A DNA stretch of 64,000 nt from JAADHI01 sp964451325 (GTDB taxonomy: Bacteria > Nitrospirota > Nitrospiria > SBBL01 > JAADHI01), in assembly GCA_964451325.1 (NCBI GenBank), contig CAYVHO010000012.1, positions 1-64,000 of the forward strand, given 5' to 3'. A program made the position numbers and the translations under genes. This document shows positions 24,709 through 30,777 of this stretch, one piece after another (position 1 is the first letter of the stretch; every line of letters begins with the position of its first letter). The notes under the pieces were generated by a model. It made no database searches and was not told the origin of the DNA. It saw only the letters and a program-made list of their open reading frames with translations.

Positions 24709-25215
24709 TTATTTTCCTGCGAGTACGGCTTCACATTGGTTTTTACGATAAACAATCAGTTGTTCACGAATGGCATCATATTTTAAGGCGAGAATGGCTG
24801 CTGCAAAAAGTGCGGCATTTTGTGCCCCGCCGATGGCCATGGTTGCGACAGGAATTCCCCGTGGCATTTGCACAATTGAAAGCAGTGAGTCCATGCCTTT
24901 TAAGTATTCGCTGGGAATGGGAACGCCAATAATAGGCAGATGTGTTTTGGCCGCCATCATGCCGGGTAAATGTGCCGCGCCGCCTGCCCCCGCGATAATG
25001 ACCTCGAGCCCACGTTCCTCCGCAGATTGGGCATAAGCAAAAAGATGATCTGGTGTGCGATGGGCAGAAACGACCGTCAGTTCACACCGTATTTTAAGGG
25101 TTTTTAACATTTTGACTGCTTTTTCGAGTATCGGAAAATCGCTCTTGCTGCCTCCGATGATGCCAATGAGTGGGCCGCTGCGTTTGCGACTACCACTTAA
25201 TTTTTTTACAGCCAT
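24709..25215 (-). CDS. purE: N5-carboxyaminoimidazole ribonucleotide mutase
   Basis: The 168-residue class I PurE moves the carboxylate of N5-CAIR to C4. The N-terminal GIIGGSKSDFPILEKAVKML, the catalytic-histidine segment VVSAHRTPDHLFAYAQSAEE, GAGGAAHLPGMMAAKTHLPI, GVPIPSEYLKGMDSLLSIVQ and MPRGIPVATMAIGGAQNAAL are all present. The start was set at 25215 because GGGAGG lies just before this ATG; a longer frame to 25272 has no support. There is a basic N-terminal extension (VKKLSGSRKRSG). purK follows. No purine riboswitch was recognised in the short upstream region. Confidence 0.96.
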   Translation of the reverse strand: MAVKKLSGSRKRSGPLIGIIGGSKSDFPILEKAVKMLKTLKIRCELTVVSAHRTPDHLFAYAQSAEERGLEVIIAGAGGAAHLPGMMAAKTHLPIIGVPIPSEYLKGMDSLLSIVQMPRGIPVATMAIGGAQNAALFAAAILALKYDAIREQLIVYRKNQCEAVLAGK

Positions 25216-25364
25216 GGTCGGCCTCCCAGGTTTAAAGTGAACGCTGCGGAAAAGGGTGTTTTGTGAAGACAAATGGTTTCAAAAATGATGTGCAAAAAAC
25301 GAGCACAGTATGCGGAATTTATGGTAATTTTTCAAGTGCGCGCTATACTCATTTGTATTGCTAA

Positions 25365-25392
25365 GGAAAGCTCTGCTTTAATCAGGGCTTCC
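25365..25392. repeat. Hairpin containing the dispersed repeat, downstream of merP-like gene
   Basis: GGAAAGCTCTG (25365-25375) and CAGGGCTTCC (25383-25392) form a stem with the loop CTTTAAT. On the minus strand it reads GGAAGCCCTGATTAA, matching the dispersed repeat with one change. It sits just after the stop of the minus-strand merP-like gene and could stop transcription, but it lacks a T run. Confidence 0.5.
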
Positions 25393-25393
25393 C

Positions 25394-25762
25394 CTATTGT
25401 CTGAGAAGAAATGCCGTATAGGTATAGACCGCGTCGCTGGATTTTTCGATGGTTTCAATGAGTTGTTCAACCGTGACTGTCTCTTCATCGTAAGTGATGA
25501 AGGCTTTCCCTTCTCTGGATGAGAAAGGATTCCACCACCTTGTTTTTTTTGAGCTTACATCGGCTGTTTTGACCCCTGGCAAATCCTTCAGTTTCCCTTC
25601 AATGGCCCATTCGCAGGTAATGCAGCCGATGCCCTCAATATTGAGTGTGATTGTTTTGCCTTCTCCAGGACGCTCTGCGTGCGTTTCGTGTTGTCCTCCC
25701 GTAAAAAAAGCAAGCAGCAGCAAGAGGCCGATCGAGAACCGAATAAATTTAGAATTTTTCAT
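25394..25762 (-). CDS. Periplasmic HMA-domain metal-binding protein (MerP-like)
   Basis: The 122-residue protein has a signal peptide (FIRFSIGLLLLLAFFTGGQ) and one heavy-metal-associated domain. The metal loop reads IEGIGCITCEWAIEG, a CxxC pair as in MerP but with GIGC in place of GMTC. The insert KKTRWWNPFSSREGKAFITY is longer than in standard MerP. It should bind a thiophilic ion in the periplasm and hand it to the MerT-like transporter encoded 26 bases upstream. GGGAGAAGC precedes the ATG. No mercuric reductase gene is in the cluster, so the ion need not be mercury. Confidence 0.8.
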   Translation of the reverse strand: MKNSKFIRFSIGLLLLLAFFTGGQHETHAERPGEGKTITLNIEGIGCITCEWAIEGKLKDLPGVKTADVSSKKTRWWNPFSSREGKAFITYDEETVTVEQLIETIEKSSDAVYTYTAFLLRQ

Positions 25763-25787
25763 ATCAAGCTTCTCCCATTCTGTGAGC

Positions 25788-26132
25788 TTACAAAGCAGCC
25801 AAAAGGTAGGGGGAGAGAATGAATAAAATAACCGTCACGGTGTTTGTCCAGAGCAAGATCTTTTCTTTTTTGAGCTTTTTCACTGCGGCAGTGCTGCCAT
25901 CAAGACAAAGTGTTCGTTTCCTCCCATAGACCGCATAAAAATTGAGTCCTAAAAAAACAAGTGCGCCTGCGATGAAAAAACTTTGAAAAGGAACAAGTGC
26001 CTTTACAAAGCCCGCCACGCCACCCAAAAACCCAACCGTGCTGGCCCCAACACCCAATCCACCCAAAACAACCGGACCGACACAACAGGCCGAAGAAAAG
26101 AATGCAGAGACTGACGAAATCCATGTTTTCAT
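25788..26132 (-). CDS. merT: MerT-like mercuric/metal ion transport membrane protein
   Basis: The 114-residue protein has three to four membrane helices. The first carries the vicinal cysteine pair SACCVGPVVLGGLGVGAST, as in MerT, which takes Hg(II) from MerP. FVKALVPFQSFFIAGALVFL and the C-terminal helix complete the family outline. A further cysteine in RKRTLCLDG lies in the cytoplasmic loop. The ATG at 26132 was chosen because GGGAG precedes it and it overlaps the upstream copZ-like stop as ATGA; a longer frame adds 21 basic residues without support. With merP downstream and copZ-like upstream it forms a metal-handling operon. Metal specificity is uncertain. Confidence 0.85.
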   Translation of the reverse strand: MKTWISSVSAFFSSACCVGPVVLGGLGVGASTVGFLGGVAGFVKALVPFQSFFIAGALVFLGLNFYAVYGRKRTLCLDGSTAAVKKLKKEKILLWTNTVTVILFILSPYLLAAL

Positions 26133-26626
26133 CCGAGCATCTCCCAATTTTTTTGTGCTTCTTTTTCTACAGCAAGGACTTCGCCAAGACAGCAACGGCC
26201 CGAAGGGTTTTTAATTTCGCACGCACAATTATCCCTTGAAACTTCCTGCCGAATGCGATCCCCTGAGGCTGATTTCCCTGCATGATCAATCTCATCAGCA
26301 ATCATCTTTTTGCTGATATTAAAACAATAACAAACCCATACCGGGTCTTCGGTTTCTTTCAGTCCCACACGGACGAGTAGATCATCTTTTTTAAAAGATT
26401 GTGTGCTGGCCGGATGATAATAGACTGTGTCACAGTCGGGGGTTTTGCAGAAATAATAATCCGAATCTTTTATTTCAGAACGTCTCGTAAGCTTGATTAA
26501 ATGATGCAGGGTTTCCACATCGACTGACTGGCCTTTTTTGCCATTTGTTGGGCAAGCGAAAGCCTTGAGATGCTTAAATTCTGCTTGATTGCAACAGGCC
26601 TTTTTTTGTTTTTCTGGATCGTTCAT
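26129..26626 (-). CDS. CopZ-like iron-sulfur metallochaperone with [2Fe-2S] (BFD-type) domain
   Basis: The 165-residue cytoplasmic protein has two cysteine-rich parts. The N-terminal half (AFACPTNGKKGQSVDVETLH, YYFCKTPDCDTVYYHP) resembles the zinc-binding domain of Archaeoglobus-type CopZ. The C-terminal half (VWVCYCFNISKKMIADEID, CACEIKNPSGRCCLGEV) resembles the BFD-like [2Fe-2S] domain with CxC and CxxxxxxxxCC ligands. Such proteins usually combine a cluster with delivery of a soft metal to a transporter. The ATG at 26626 begins MNDPEKQKKACC. Its stop overlaps the merT start by ATGA. It is transcribed after the ArsR-type gene at 26685. Confidence 0.75.
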   Translation of the reverse strand: MNDPEKQKKACCNQAEFKHLKAFACPTNGKKGQSVDVETLHHLIKLTRRSEIKDSDYYFCKTPDCDTVYYHPASTQSFKKDDLLVRVGLKETEDPVWVCYCFNISKKMIADEIDHAGKSASGDRIRQEVSRDNCACEIKNPSGRCCLGEVLAVEKEAQKNWEMLG

Positions 26627-26684
26627 TTTATTTTTCCGCGAGGGGAGGATTGTGCTTATCACAAGCGCCTTTTTTCCGTCGTCA

Positions 26685-27044
26685 TTAAGCCAATTTCCGA
26701 TTTTTCTTGGGGGTCTTTTCATCTGCAACAACTTCGCAGTTTAGAATGGATTCCAAGATATCCTTGATATAGGTGTCGGTAAACTCAATGAGTTTTAGAA
26801 TTTTTTTATTTCGCAACCGATAATAGACCTGTTTGCCTTCCTTTTCAGAGCACACCATGCCGCAGTTTTTGAGGCAGGCCAAGTGATGTGAAATGAGGTT
26901 CTGTGCATGGCCGAGCCCTTGATAGATCTCCGTGACACTGAAGCGTTTGTTGACAGAGAGCATTTTTAAAATATCAAGACGGGTTCGGTCTCCGAGTGCT
27001 TTAAAAAAGTGCGCTCGGGCCGTTTGCAGATCACCGTGAATCAC
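26685..27044 (-). CDS. ArsR/SmtB-family metal-responsive repressor with CmtR-like alpha-4 cysteines
   Basis: The 119-residue winged-helix repressor shows ARAHFFKALGDRTRLDILKM at the N-terminus and the recognition helix AQNLISHHLACLKNCGMV. The two cysteines in CLKNC, with a third two residues later (MVCSEKEG) and one near the C-terminus (SILNCEV), resemble the CmtR-type sensor site for Cd/Pb rather than the ELCVCDL site of ArsR. It probably represses itself and the copZ-like-merT-merP genes that follow. An AT-rich palindrome (ATCAA-N6-TTGAT) lies at 27062-27087, between the predicted -10 box and the ATG. Confidence 0.88.
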   Translation of the reverse strand: MIHGDLQTARAHFFKALGDRTRLDILKMLSVNKRFSVTEIYQGLGHAQNLISHHLACLKNCGMVCSEKEGKQVYYRLRNKKILKLIEFTDTYIKDILESILNCEVVADEKTPKKNRKLA

Positions 27045-27061
27045 ATTGCCTCCGATTTAAA

Positions 27062-27087
27062 ATATACATCAATGTTTGTTGATATAT
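27062..27087 (-). promoter_or_regulatory. Candidate operator of the CmtR-like repressor
   Basis: ATCAA (27068-27072) and TTGAT (27079-27083) form an inverted repeat with a six-base centre, flanked by ATATAC and ATATTA. It lies 18-43 bases upstream of the minus-strand repressor start and next to a predicted -10 box (TAATAT). SmtB-type proteins bind AT-rich inverted repeats of this form; binding here is inferred. Confidence 0.55.
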
Positions 27088-27099
27088 TAATTTAAAAAA

Positions 27100-27156
27100 G
27101 CGGATATGTCAAGAAAAGTGGGGCTGGCTTGACATATCCGCCTAGGCAGATATAAT
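27100..27156. promoter_or_regulatory. Divergent promoter pair with perfect 14-bp inverted repeat and ArsR operator
   Basis: GCGGATATGTCAAG (27100-27113) and its exact complement CTTGACATATCCGC (27128-27141) each carry a TTGACA -35 box, facing outward. On the plus strand TTGACA (27129-27134) and TATAAT (27151-27156) are both perfect consensus with a 16-base spacer. A near-perfect 20-bp palindrome (ATATCCGCCT and AGGCAGATAT, 27134-27153) fills the spacer and would be covered by the plus-strand ArsR. The minus-strand promoter uses TTGACA (27112-27107) and TAATAT. Confidence 0.75.
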
Positions 27157-27163
27157 AAGCGCC

Positions 27164-27502
27164 ATGAAAACTGAAACGCTTGCGGCCCTCTTTAAAACGC
27201 TTTCTGAACCTGTCCGGCTTAGAATTGTCTATCTCTTGTTAGAAGAGGGAGAGCTCTGTGTCTGTGATCTGGTGGAAACCTTGGCCTTGTCTCAGAGTGT
27301 GGTGTCGCGTCATCTGGCTTATTTGAGAAACAATGGCCTGGCGGTTACCCGCCGTGAAGGCCCATGGATTTATTACAAGGTTGTGGCCGGGTGCTGTGAA
27401 CCTTTGTTTGAGCATATTCGCCAGTGTAGTGCAGAAAATGAAGAAATGCAGGGAGATCTTGAGCGATTAAAGCTGAGGCGCCCGACCCAAAATTGCGCTT
27501 GA
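27164..27502 (+). CDS. arsR: ArsR-family arsenic-responsive repressor
   Basis: The 112-residue winged-helix repressor carries GELCVCDLVETLALSQSVVS. The ELCVCDL segment in the DNA-binding helix is the classical As(III)-binding cysteine motif, and SRHLAYLRNNGLAVTRREG is the recognition helix and wing. A further Cys-Cys pair (VVAGCCEPLF) lies near the C-terminus. It should repress until arsenite binds. Its own promoter holds a 20-bp palindrome with ATATC(C/T)G half-sites, and the same half-sites recur before gapdh at 27557-27580. A terminator separates it from gapdh. It is divergent from the CmtR-like repressor gene. Confidence 0.92.
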   Translation: MKTETLAALFKTLSEPVRLRIVYLLLEEGELCVCDLVETLALSQSVVSRHLAYLRNNGLAVTRREGPWIYYKVVAGCCEPLFEHIRQCSAENEEMQGDLERLKLRRPTQNCA

Positions 27503-27526
27503 TGTCACAATAAGGACTTGAGCCTG

Positions 27527-27548
27527 CCGGAATCTTCCGGTTTTTTTT
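27527..27548 (+). terminator. Rho-independent terminator after arsR
   Basis: CCGGAA (27527-27532) and TTCCGG (27535-27540) form a tight stem followed directly by eight T residues. It lies 25 bases after the arsR stop and would end the arsR transcript before the gapdh promoter. Confidence 0.85.
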
Positions 27549-27556
27549 GATCTTAT

Positions 27557-27580
27557 GTATATCTGCTTATACGGATATAC
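27557..27580 (+). promoter_or_regulatory. Candidate ArsR operator before gapdh-arsJ
   Basis: GTATATCTG (27557-27565) and CGGATATAC (27572-27580) form an imperfect palindrome with the same ATATC(C/T)G half-sites and spacing as the arsR operator at 27134-27153. It ends 14 bases before the gapdh ATG. Control by the same repressor is inferred from this match. Confidence 0.7.
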
Positions 27581-27594
27581 GGTGAGGAGAAGTC

Positions 27595-28602
27595 ATGAGT
27601 ATTCGAGTGGGCATCAATGGATTCGGGCGCATGGGGAAACTGGTCCTAAAAGCGGGCTGGGATAAACCCGAATTAGATTTTGTCCATATCAACGATATCG
27701 CAGGAGATGCGGCCTCACAGGCGCATCTCCTGGAGTTTGATTCTGTCCATGGACGCTGGGCGCACAAAATCACATCAAGACCCAGAGCCATTATTGTGGA
27801 TGAAAAAGAAATGACCTATAGCCAGCATGCCACGCCAATAGAAGTCAGCTGGGGAGGAAAAAAGATTGATTTAGTGCTGGAATGTTCGGGCCAATTCAAA
27901 ACAGAAGCGGCGCTACAGCCCTATTTTAATCAAGGCGTCAAAAAGGTGATGGTTTCAGCCCCTGTCCCCGATCCGGCCTTAAATATTGTCATGGGCGTGA
28001 ATGAACATCTTTACGATCCAGAGCAGCATCACATTGTTACGGCTGCGTCTTGTACAACAAACTGCCTTGCGCCAATCGTAAAGGTGATGCACGAAAGTCT
28101 CGGCATCCGCCATGCCTGTATGACCACTATTCACAATATGACCAATACCCAGACCATTGTAGATAAGGCTCACAGGGATCTACGCCGGGCGCGGGCCTGT
28201 GGACAATCCTTGATTCCCACGACAACGGGTTCGGCTAAAGCGATTGTCCAAATTTTTCCTGAGTTGAAAGGGAAGTTAAATGGATTGGCCATCCGGGTGC
28301 CATTACTCAATGCCTCGCTCACTGATTTTGTTTTCGAGGCGGAACGGGAGACGACGGTAGAACAGGTGAATGCGCTTTTTAAGACTGCATCCGATAGCGC
28401 ACTTGCAGGCGTACTCGGTCTCGAAACCCGTCCGCTGGTTTCTATTGACTACAAAGATGATCCACGCTCATGCATCATTGATGCGCTCTCAACAATGGTG
28501 ATTGATGATACTCAGGTAAAAATCCTGGCCTGGTACGACAATGAATGGGCCTACGTGAACCGTATGATCGACCTGGTCATCAAAATCTCAAAAAACCTAT
28601 AA
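27595..28602 (+). CDS. ArsJ-associated glyceraldehyde-3-phosphate dehydrogenase
   Basis: The 335-residue enzyme has the NAD fold (VGINGFGRMGKLVLKAGW) and the catalytic cysteine motif AASCTTNCLAPIVKVMHES at about residue 152. LRRARACGQSLIPTTTGSAK and WYDNEWAYVNRMIDL complete the family pattern. In gapdh-arsJ operons the enzyme uses arsenate in place of phosphate, making 1-arseno-3-phosphoglycerate, which ArsJ exports. Here the gene lies between arsR with a matching operator and arsJ, so this role is likely rather than central glycolysis. The TAA stop overlaps the arsJ ATG (TAATG). GGTGAGGAG precedes the start. Confidence 0.93.
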   Translation: MSIRVGINGFGRMGKLVLKAGWDKPELDFVHINDIAGDAASQAHLLEFDSVHGRWAHKITSRPRAIIVDEKEMTYSQHATPIEVSWGGKKIDLVLECSGQFKTEAALQPYFNQGVKKVMVSAPVPDPALNIVMGVNEHLYDPEQHHIVTAASCTTNCLAPIVKVMHESLGIRHACMTTIHNMTNTQTIVDKAHRDLRRARACGQSLIPTTTGSAKAIVQIFPELKGKLNGLAIRVPLLNASLTDFVFEAERETTVEQVNALFKTASDSALAGVLGLETRPLVSIDYKDDPRSCIIDALSTMVIDDTQVKILAWYDNEWAYVNRMIDLVIKISKNL

Positions 28603-29813
28603 TGCGCACTGATCGACGTAACTACCGCTTGATCACGTGTTGTTACTGGGCCTTCACCCTGACAGATGGTGCCATTCGTATGTTGGTGGTGCTCTATTTC
28701 CACCTTTTAGGGTATTCACCCTTTGAAGTGGCGATGCTCTTTCTTTTTTACGAATTTTTCGGGATTGTGACCAACTTATTCGGTGCTTGGCTGGGTGCGC
28801 GTATGGGTCTTAATCTCACGATGCACATCGGGATGGCTTTACAGGTGGTGGCACTTCTTATGCTTGCTGTGCCGGAATCTTGGCTCGGTGTGGCTTATGT
28901 CATGTTTGCTCAAGCCTTGTCGGGTATCGCAAAAGACCTCAATAAAATGTCTGCCAAGGCCGGTGTAAAAATACTGGTGAGCGACAAAAACGATTCACGA
29001 CTCTTTTCCTGGGTGGCCATGCTGACCGGATCTAAAAATGCCTTGAAGGGCGTGGGTTTTTTTCTCGGTGCGGCTTTACTTGAGCAGGTCGGCTTCCAGA
29101 ATGCAATGTTGGTATTAGCTCTTGCATTATTGTCCGCTTTGATTTTTTCAATGCGGTACTTGCCACGCGGTTTGGGGAAAATTGAGACACATCCGAAGTT
29201 CTTTCATTTTTTTTCAAACACATCCGCCATTAACAGCCTTTCTCTGGCTCGATTTTTCCTCTTTGGTGCCCGTGACATCTGGTTTGTTGTGGGTTTACCC
29301 GTCTTTCTTGTTGAAACTTTAGGATGGCGCTTTAGTGCTGTGGGTGTGTTTCTTGCTCTGTGGGTAATCATTTACGGAATCATGCAATCCAGCGTACCCC
29401 TGTTATTAAATCGCAGCCATCAGGGGCGTGGGCCTAATGGGGAAACGGCGCGATTATGGGCGGGGATTCTGGTACTGATTCCCGTATCAATCGCCCTGGC
29501 TTTACAGCAGGGGCTTGAAGCAGACCGGGTGATTATTGTCGGCCTGATTGTCTTCGGTGTGGTCTTCGCCATCAACTCCGCCGTACATTCTTACCTGATT
29601 GTTGCTTGGTCTGAACAGGATAAAGTGGCGATGAATATCGGTTTTTATTACATGGCGAACGCGGGGGGGCGTCTGACGGGTACCGTATTATCGGGTTGGA
29701 TCTACCAGACACAAGGCCTGGTGGCCTGTCTTTGGGGATCAGGCCTTTTTGTGCTGATGGCCGCTCTGATATCCTTACGACTACCCCCTGAGACTGAATT
29801 AGAGGTTCCCTAG
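28602..29813 (+). CDS. arsJ: Organoarsenical efflux permease ArsJ (MFS)
   Basis: The 403-residue major-facilitator protein has about twelve membrane helices. It begins MRTDRRNYRLITCCYWAFTL and carries TDGAIRMLVVLYFHLLGYSP and FLFYEFFGIVTNLFGAWLGA, the typical ArsJ N-terminus, then GIAKDLNKMSAKAGVKILV and FSWVAMLTGSKNALKGVGFF. ArsJ extrudes 1-arseno-3-phosphoglycerate, which breaks down outside the cell to release arsenate. The start was placed at 28602, overlapping the gapdh TAA, because homologs start here. A small membrane protein gene begins at the base directly after its TAG stop. Confidence 0.93.
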   Translation: MRTDRRNYRLITCCYWAFTLTDGAIRMLVVLYFHLLGYSPFEVAMLFLFYEFFGIVTNLFGAWLGARMGLNLTMHIGMALQVVALLMLAVPESWLGVAYVMFAQALSGIAKDLNKMSAKAGVKILVSDKNDSRLFSWVAMLTGSKNALKGVGFFLGAALLEQVGFQNAMLVLALALLSALIFSMRYLPRGLGKIETHPKFFHFFSNTSAINSLSLARFFLFGARDIWFVVGLPVFLVETLGWRFSAVGVFLALWVIIYGIMQSSVPLLLNRSHQGRGPNGETARLWAGILVLIPVSIALALQQGLEADRVIIVGLIVFGVVFAINSAVHSYLIVAWSEQDKVAMNIGFYYMANAGGRLTGTVLSGWIYQTQGLVACLWGSGLFVLMAALISLRLPPETELEVP

Positions 29814-30056
29814 TTGACGATACAGGCCACAGAACTACTTGGCATCATCGCGGTCACCATTATGGTGCTCAGTTATGCCTTAGAAAAACGAGGGGCGATT
29901 TTTCTTGGGATTTTTGCAATTGGCTGTGCTTTGGCAGCGATTTATGCGTACCTACTGGGATCTTACCCTTTTCTCTTCGCCGAGGGAATTTGGTGTGTGA
30001 TTGCGCTGAGGCGCTGGTACATAGAAAACAAGAAAAAGAAAATCAAAATCAGGTAA
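29814..30056 (+). CDS. Small membrane protein co-encoded with arsJ
   Basis: The 80-residue product has three hydrophobic segments (ELLGIIAVTIMVLSYALEKR, FLGIFAIGCALAAIYAYLL, LFAEGIWCVIALRRWY) and a lysine-rich C-terminal tail. The TTG start at 29814 follows the arsJ TAG with no gap, so it is very likely read from the same mRNA. I do not recognise a characterised family. Its layout resembles small integral proteins of unknown function often annotated simply as membrane proteins. A role in arsenate resistance is suggested only by position. Confidence 0.6.
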   Translation: MTIQATELLGIIAVTIMVLSYALEKRGAIFLGIFAIGCALAAIYAYLLGSYPFLFAEGIWCVIALRRWYIENKKKKIKIR

Positions 30057-30099
30057 TGCATCCTGAGCTCCCTCTAATAAAGATTTTGGAATATTCTGA

Positions 30100-30723
30100 T
30101 CAATGTCCATGCCCGTCATCATTGTGTTCATCCACTTCTTCGCCCGCTGCATTATCTTTATGATCGGCCTCACTCTCATCATCTCCGTGTCCCCCGCCAC
30201 TATGACCGTGTCCTTGGGGTGCAGATTGGTCCATGATTTTATAATCAGCACCGCTCATCTCGGGTAGCATTTTTACAAATGCAACAATACTCCAGAGTTC
30301 GGGGTCTTTGTGCGTTGGTCCCCAGGCGGGCATGCCTGTCATTCTAATCCCATTTTTGATCACCCAAAATAGCTCTGCTTTGGACATATGGAGGGCGCGC
30401 TTCGCAAGGTCCGGCGCCTGAGGGTTGAGGCCTTGTGCGGTTGGAGAATCTGTTGCTTCTGGGGGGGTATGGCAAATGGCGCACATTTCACGAAAACTAC
30501 GAAAACCCTCTTCAAGCTGTTCTGCATCATGCAAAGCCGGAACTTCGATTGAGGATGCGCGACTGCTTACGGAATTCTCGCGGGTTTCATTTAAAACCCA
30601 GCGCACCAGGACCGGATCTTCCCACAAGGCCGAGACATTAAAGAGTCCAGTGTAGATAACCGTGAGACCAACAAGGCCAGCCAGGATGAGGGCGACCCCC
30701 AAAGTGACGATAGTATTTTTCAT
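30100..30723 (-). CDS. Membrane-anchored monoheme cytochrome c with His-rich tail
   Basis: The 207-residue protein has one N-terminal membrane helix (VTLGVALILAGLVGLTVIYT) and a periplasmic class I cytochrome domain with CAICH at 81-85. The axial methionine is probably in RMTGMPAWGPTHKDPELW, followed by SIVAFVKMLPEMS. After the domain comes a 45-residue tail rich in His, Asp, Glu and Gly (HGHSGGGHGDDESEADHK), which could bind metal ions. The ATG at 30723 has AAGGAG six bases upstream. It lies at the end of a minus-strand cluster with an FMN protein, a diheme cytochrome and a cytochrome-porin. Confidence 0.85.
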   Translation of the reverse strand: MKNTIVTLGVALILAGLVGLTVIYTGLFNVSALWEDPVLVRWVLNETRENSVSSRASSIEVPALHDAEQLEEGFRSFREMCAICHTPPEATDSPTAQGLNPQAPDLAKRALHMSKAELFWVIKNGIRMTGMPAWGPTHKDPELWSIVAFVKMLPEMSGADYKIMDQSAPQGHGHSGGGHGDDESEADHKDNAAGEEVDEHNDDGHGH

Positions 30724-30777
30724 CTGCGCTCCTTTTTTCAAGTGTTTCTGTTTACCCTGAAATGCTCCGTTTGGACT

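Noticed and set aside
25394..27044. Complete mercury-resistance operon
   Set aside because: No merA, merB or MerR-type regulator is present in the cluster; only merT/merP-like parts.
27595..28602. Housekeeping glycolytic GAPDH
   Set aside because: Position between an ArsR operator and arsJ with overlapping stop and start fits the arsenate system better, and no other glycolytic gene is near.
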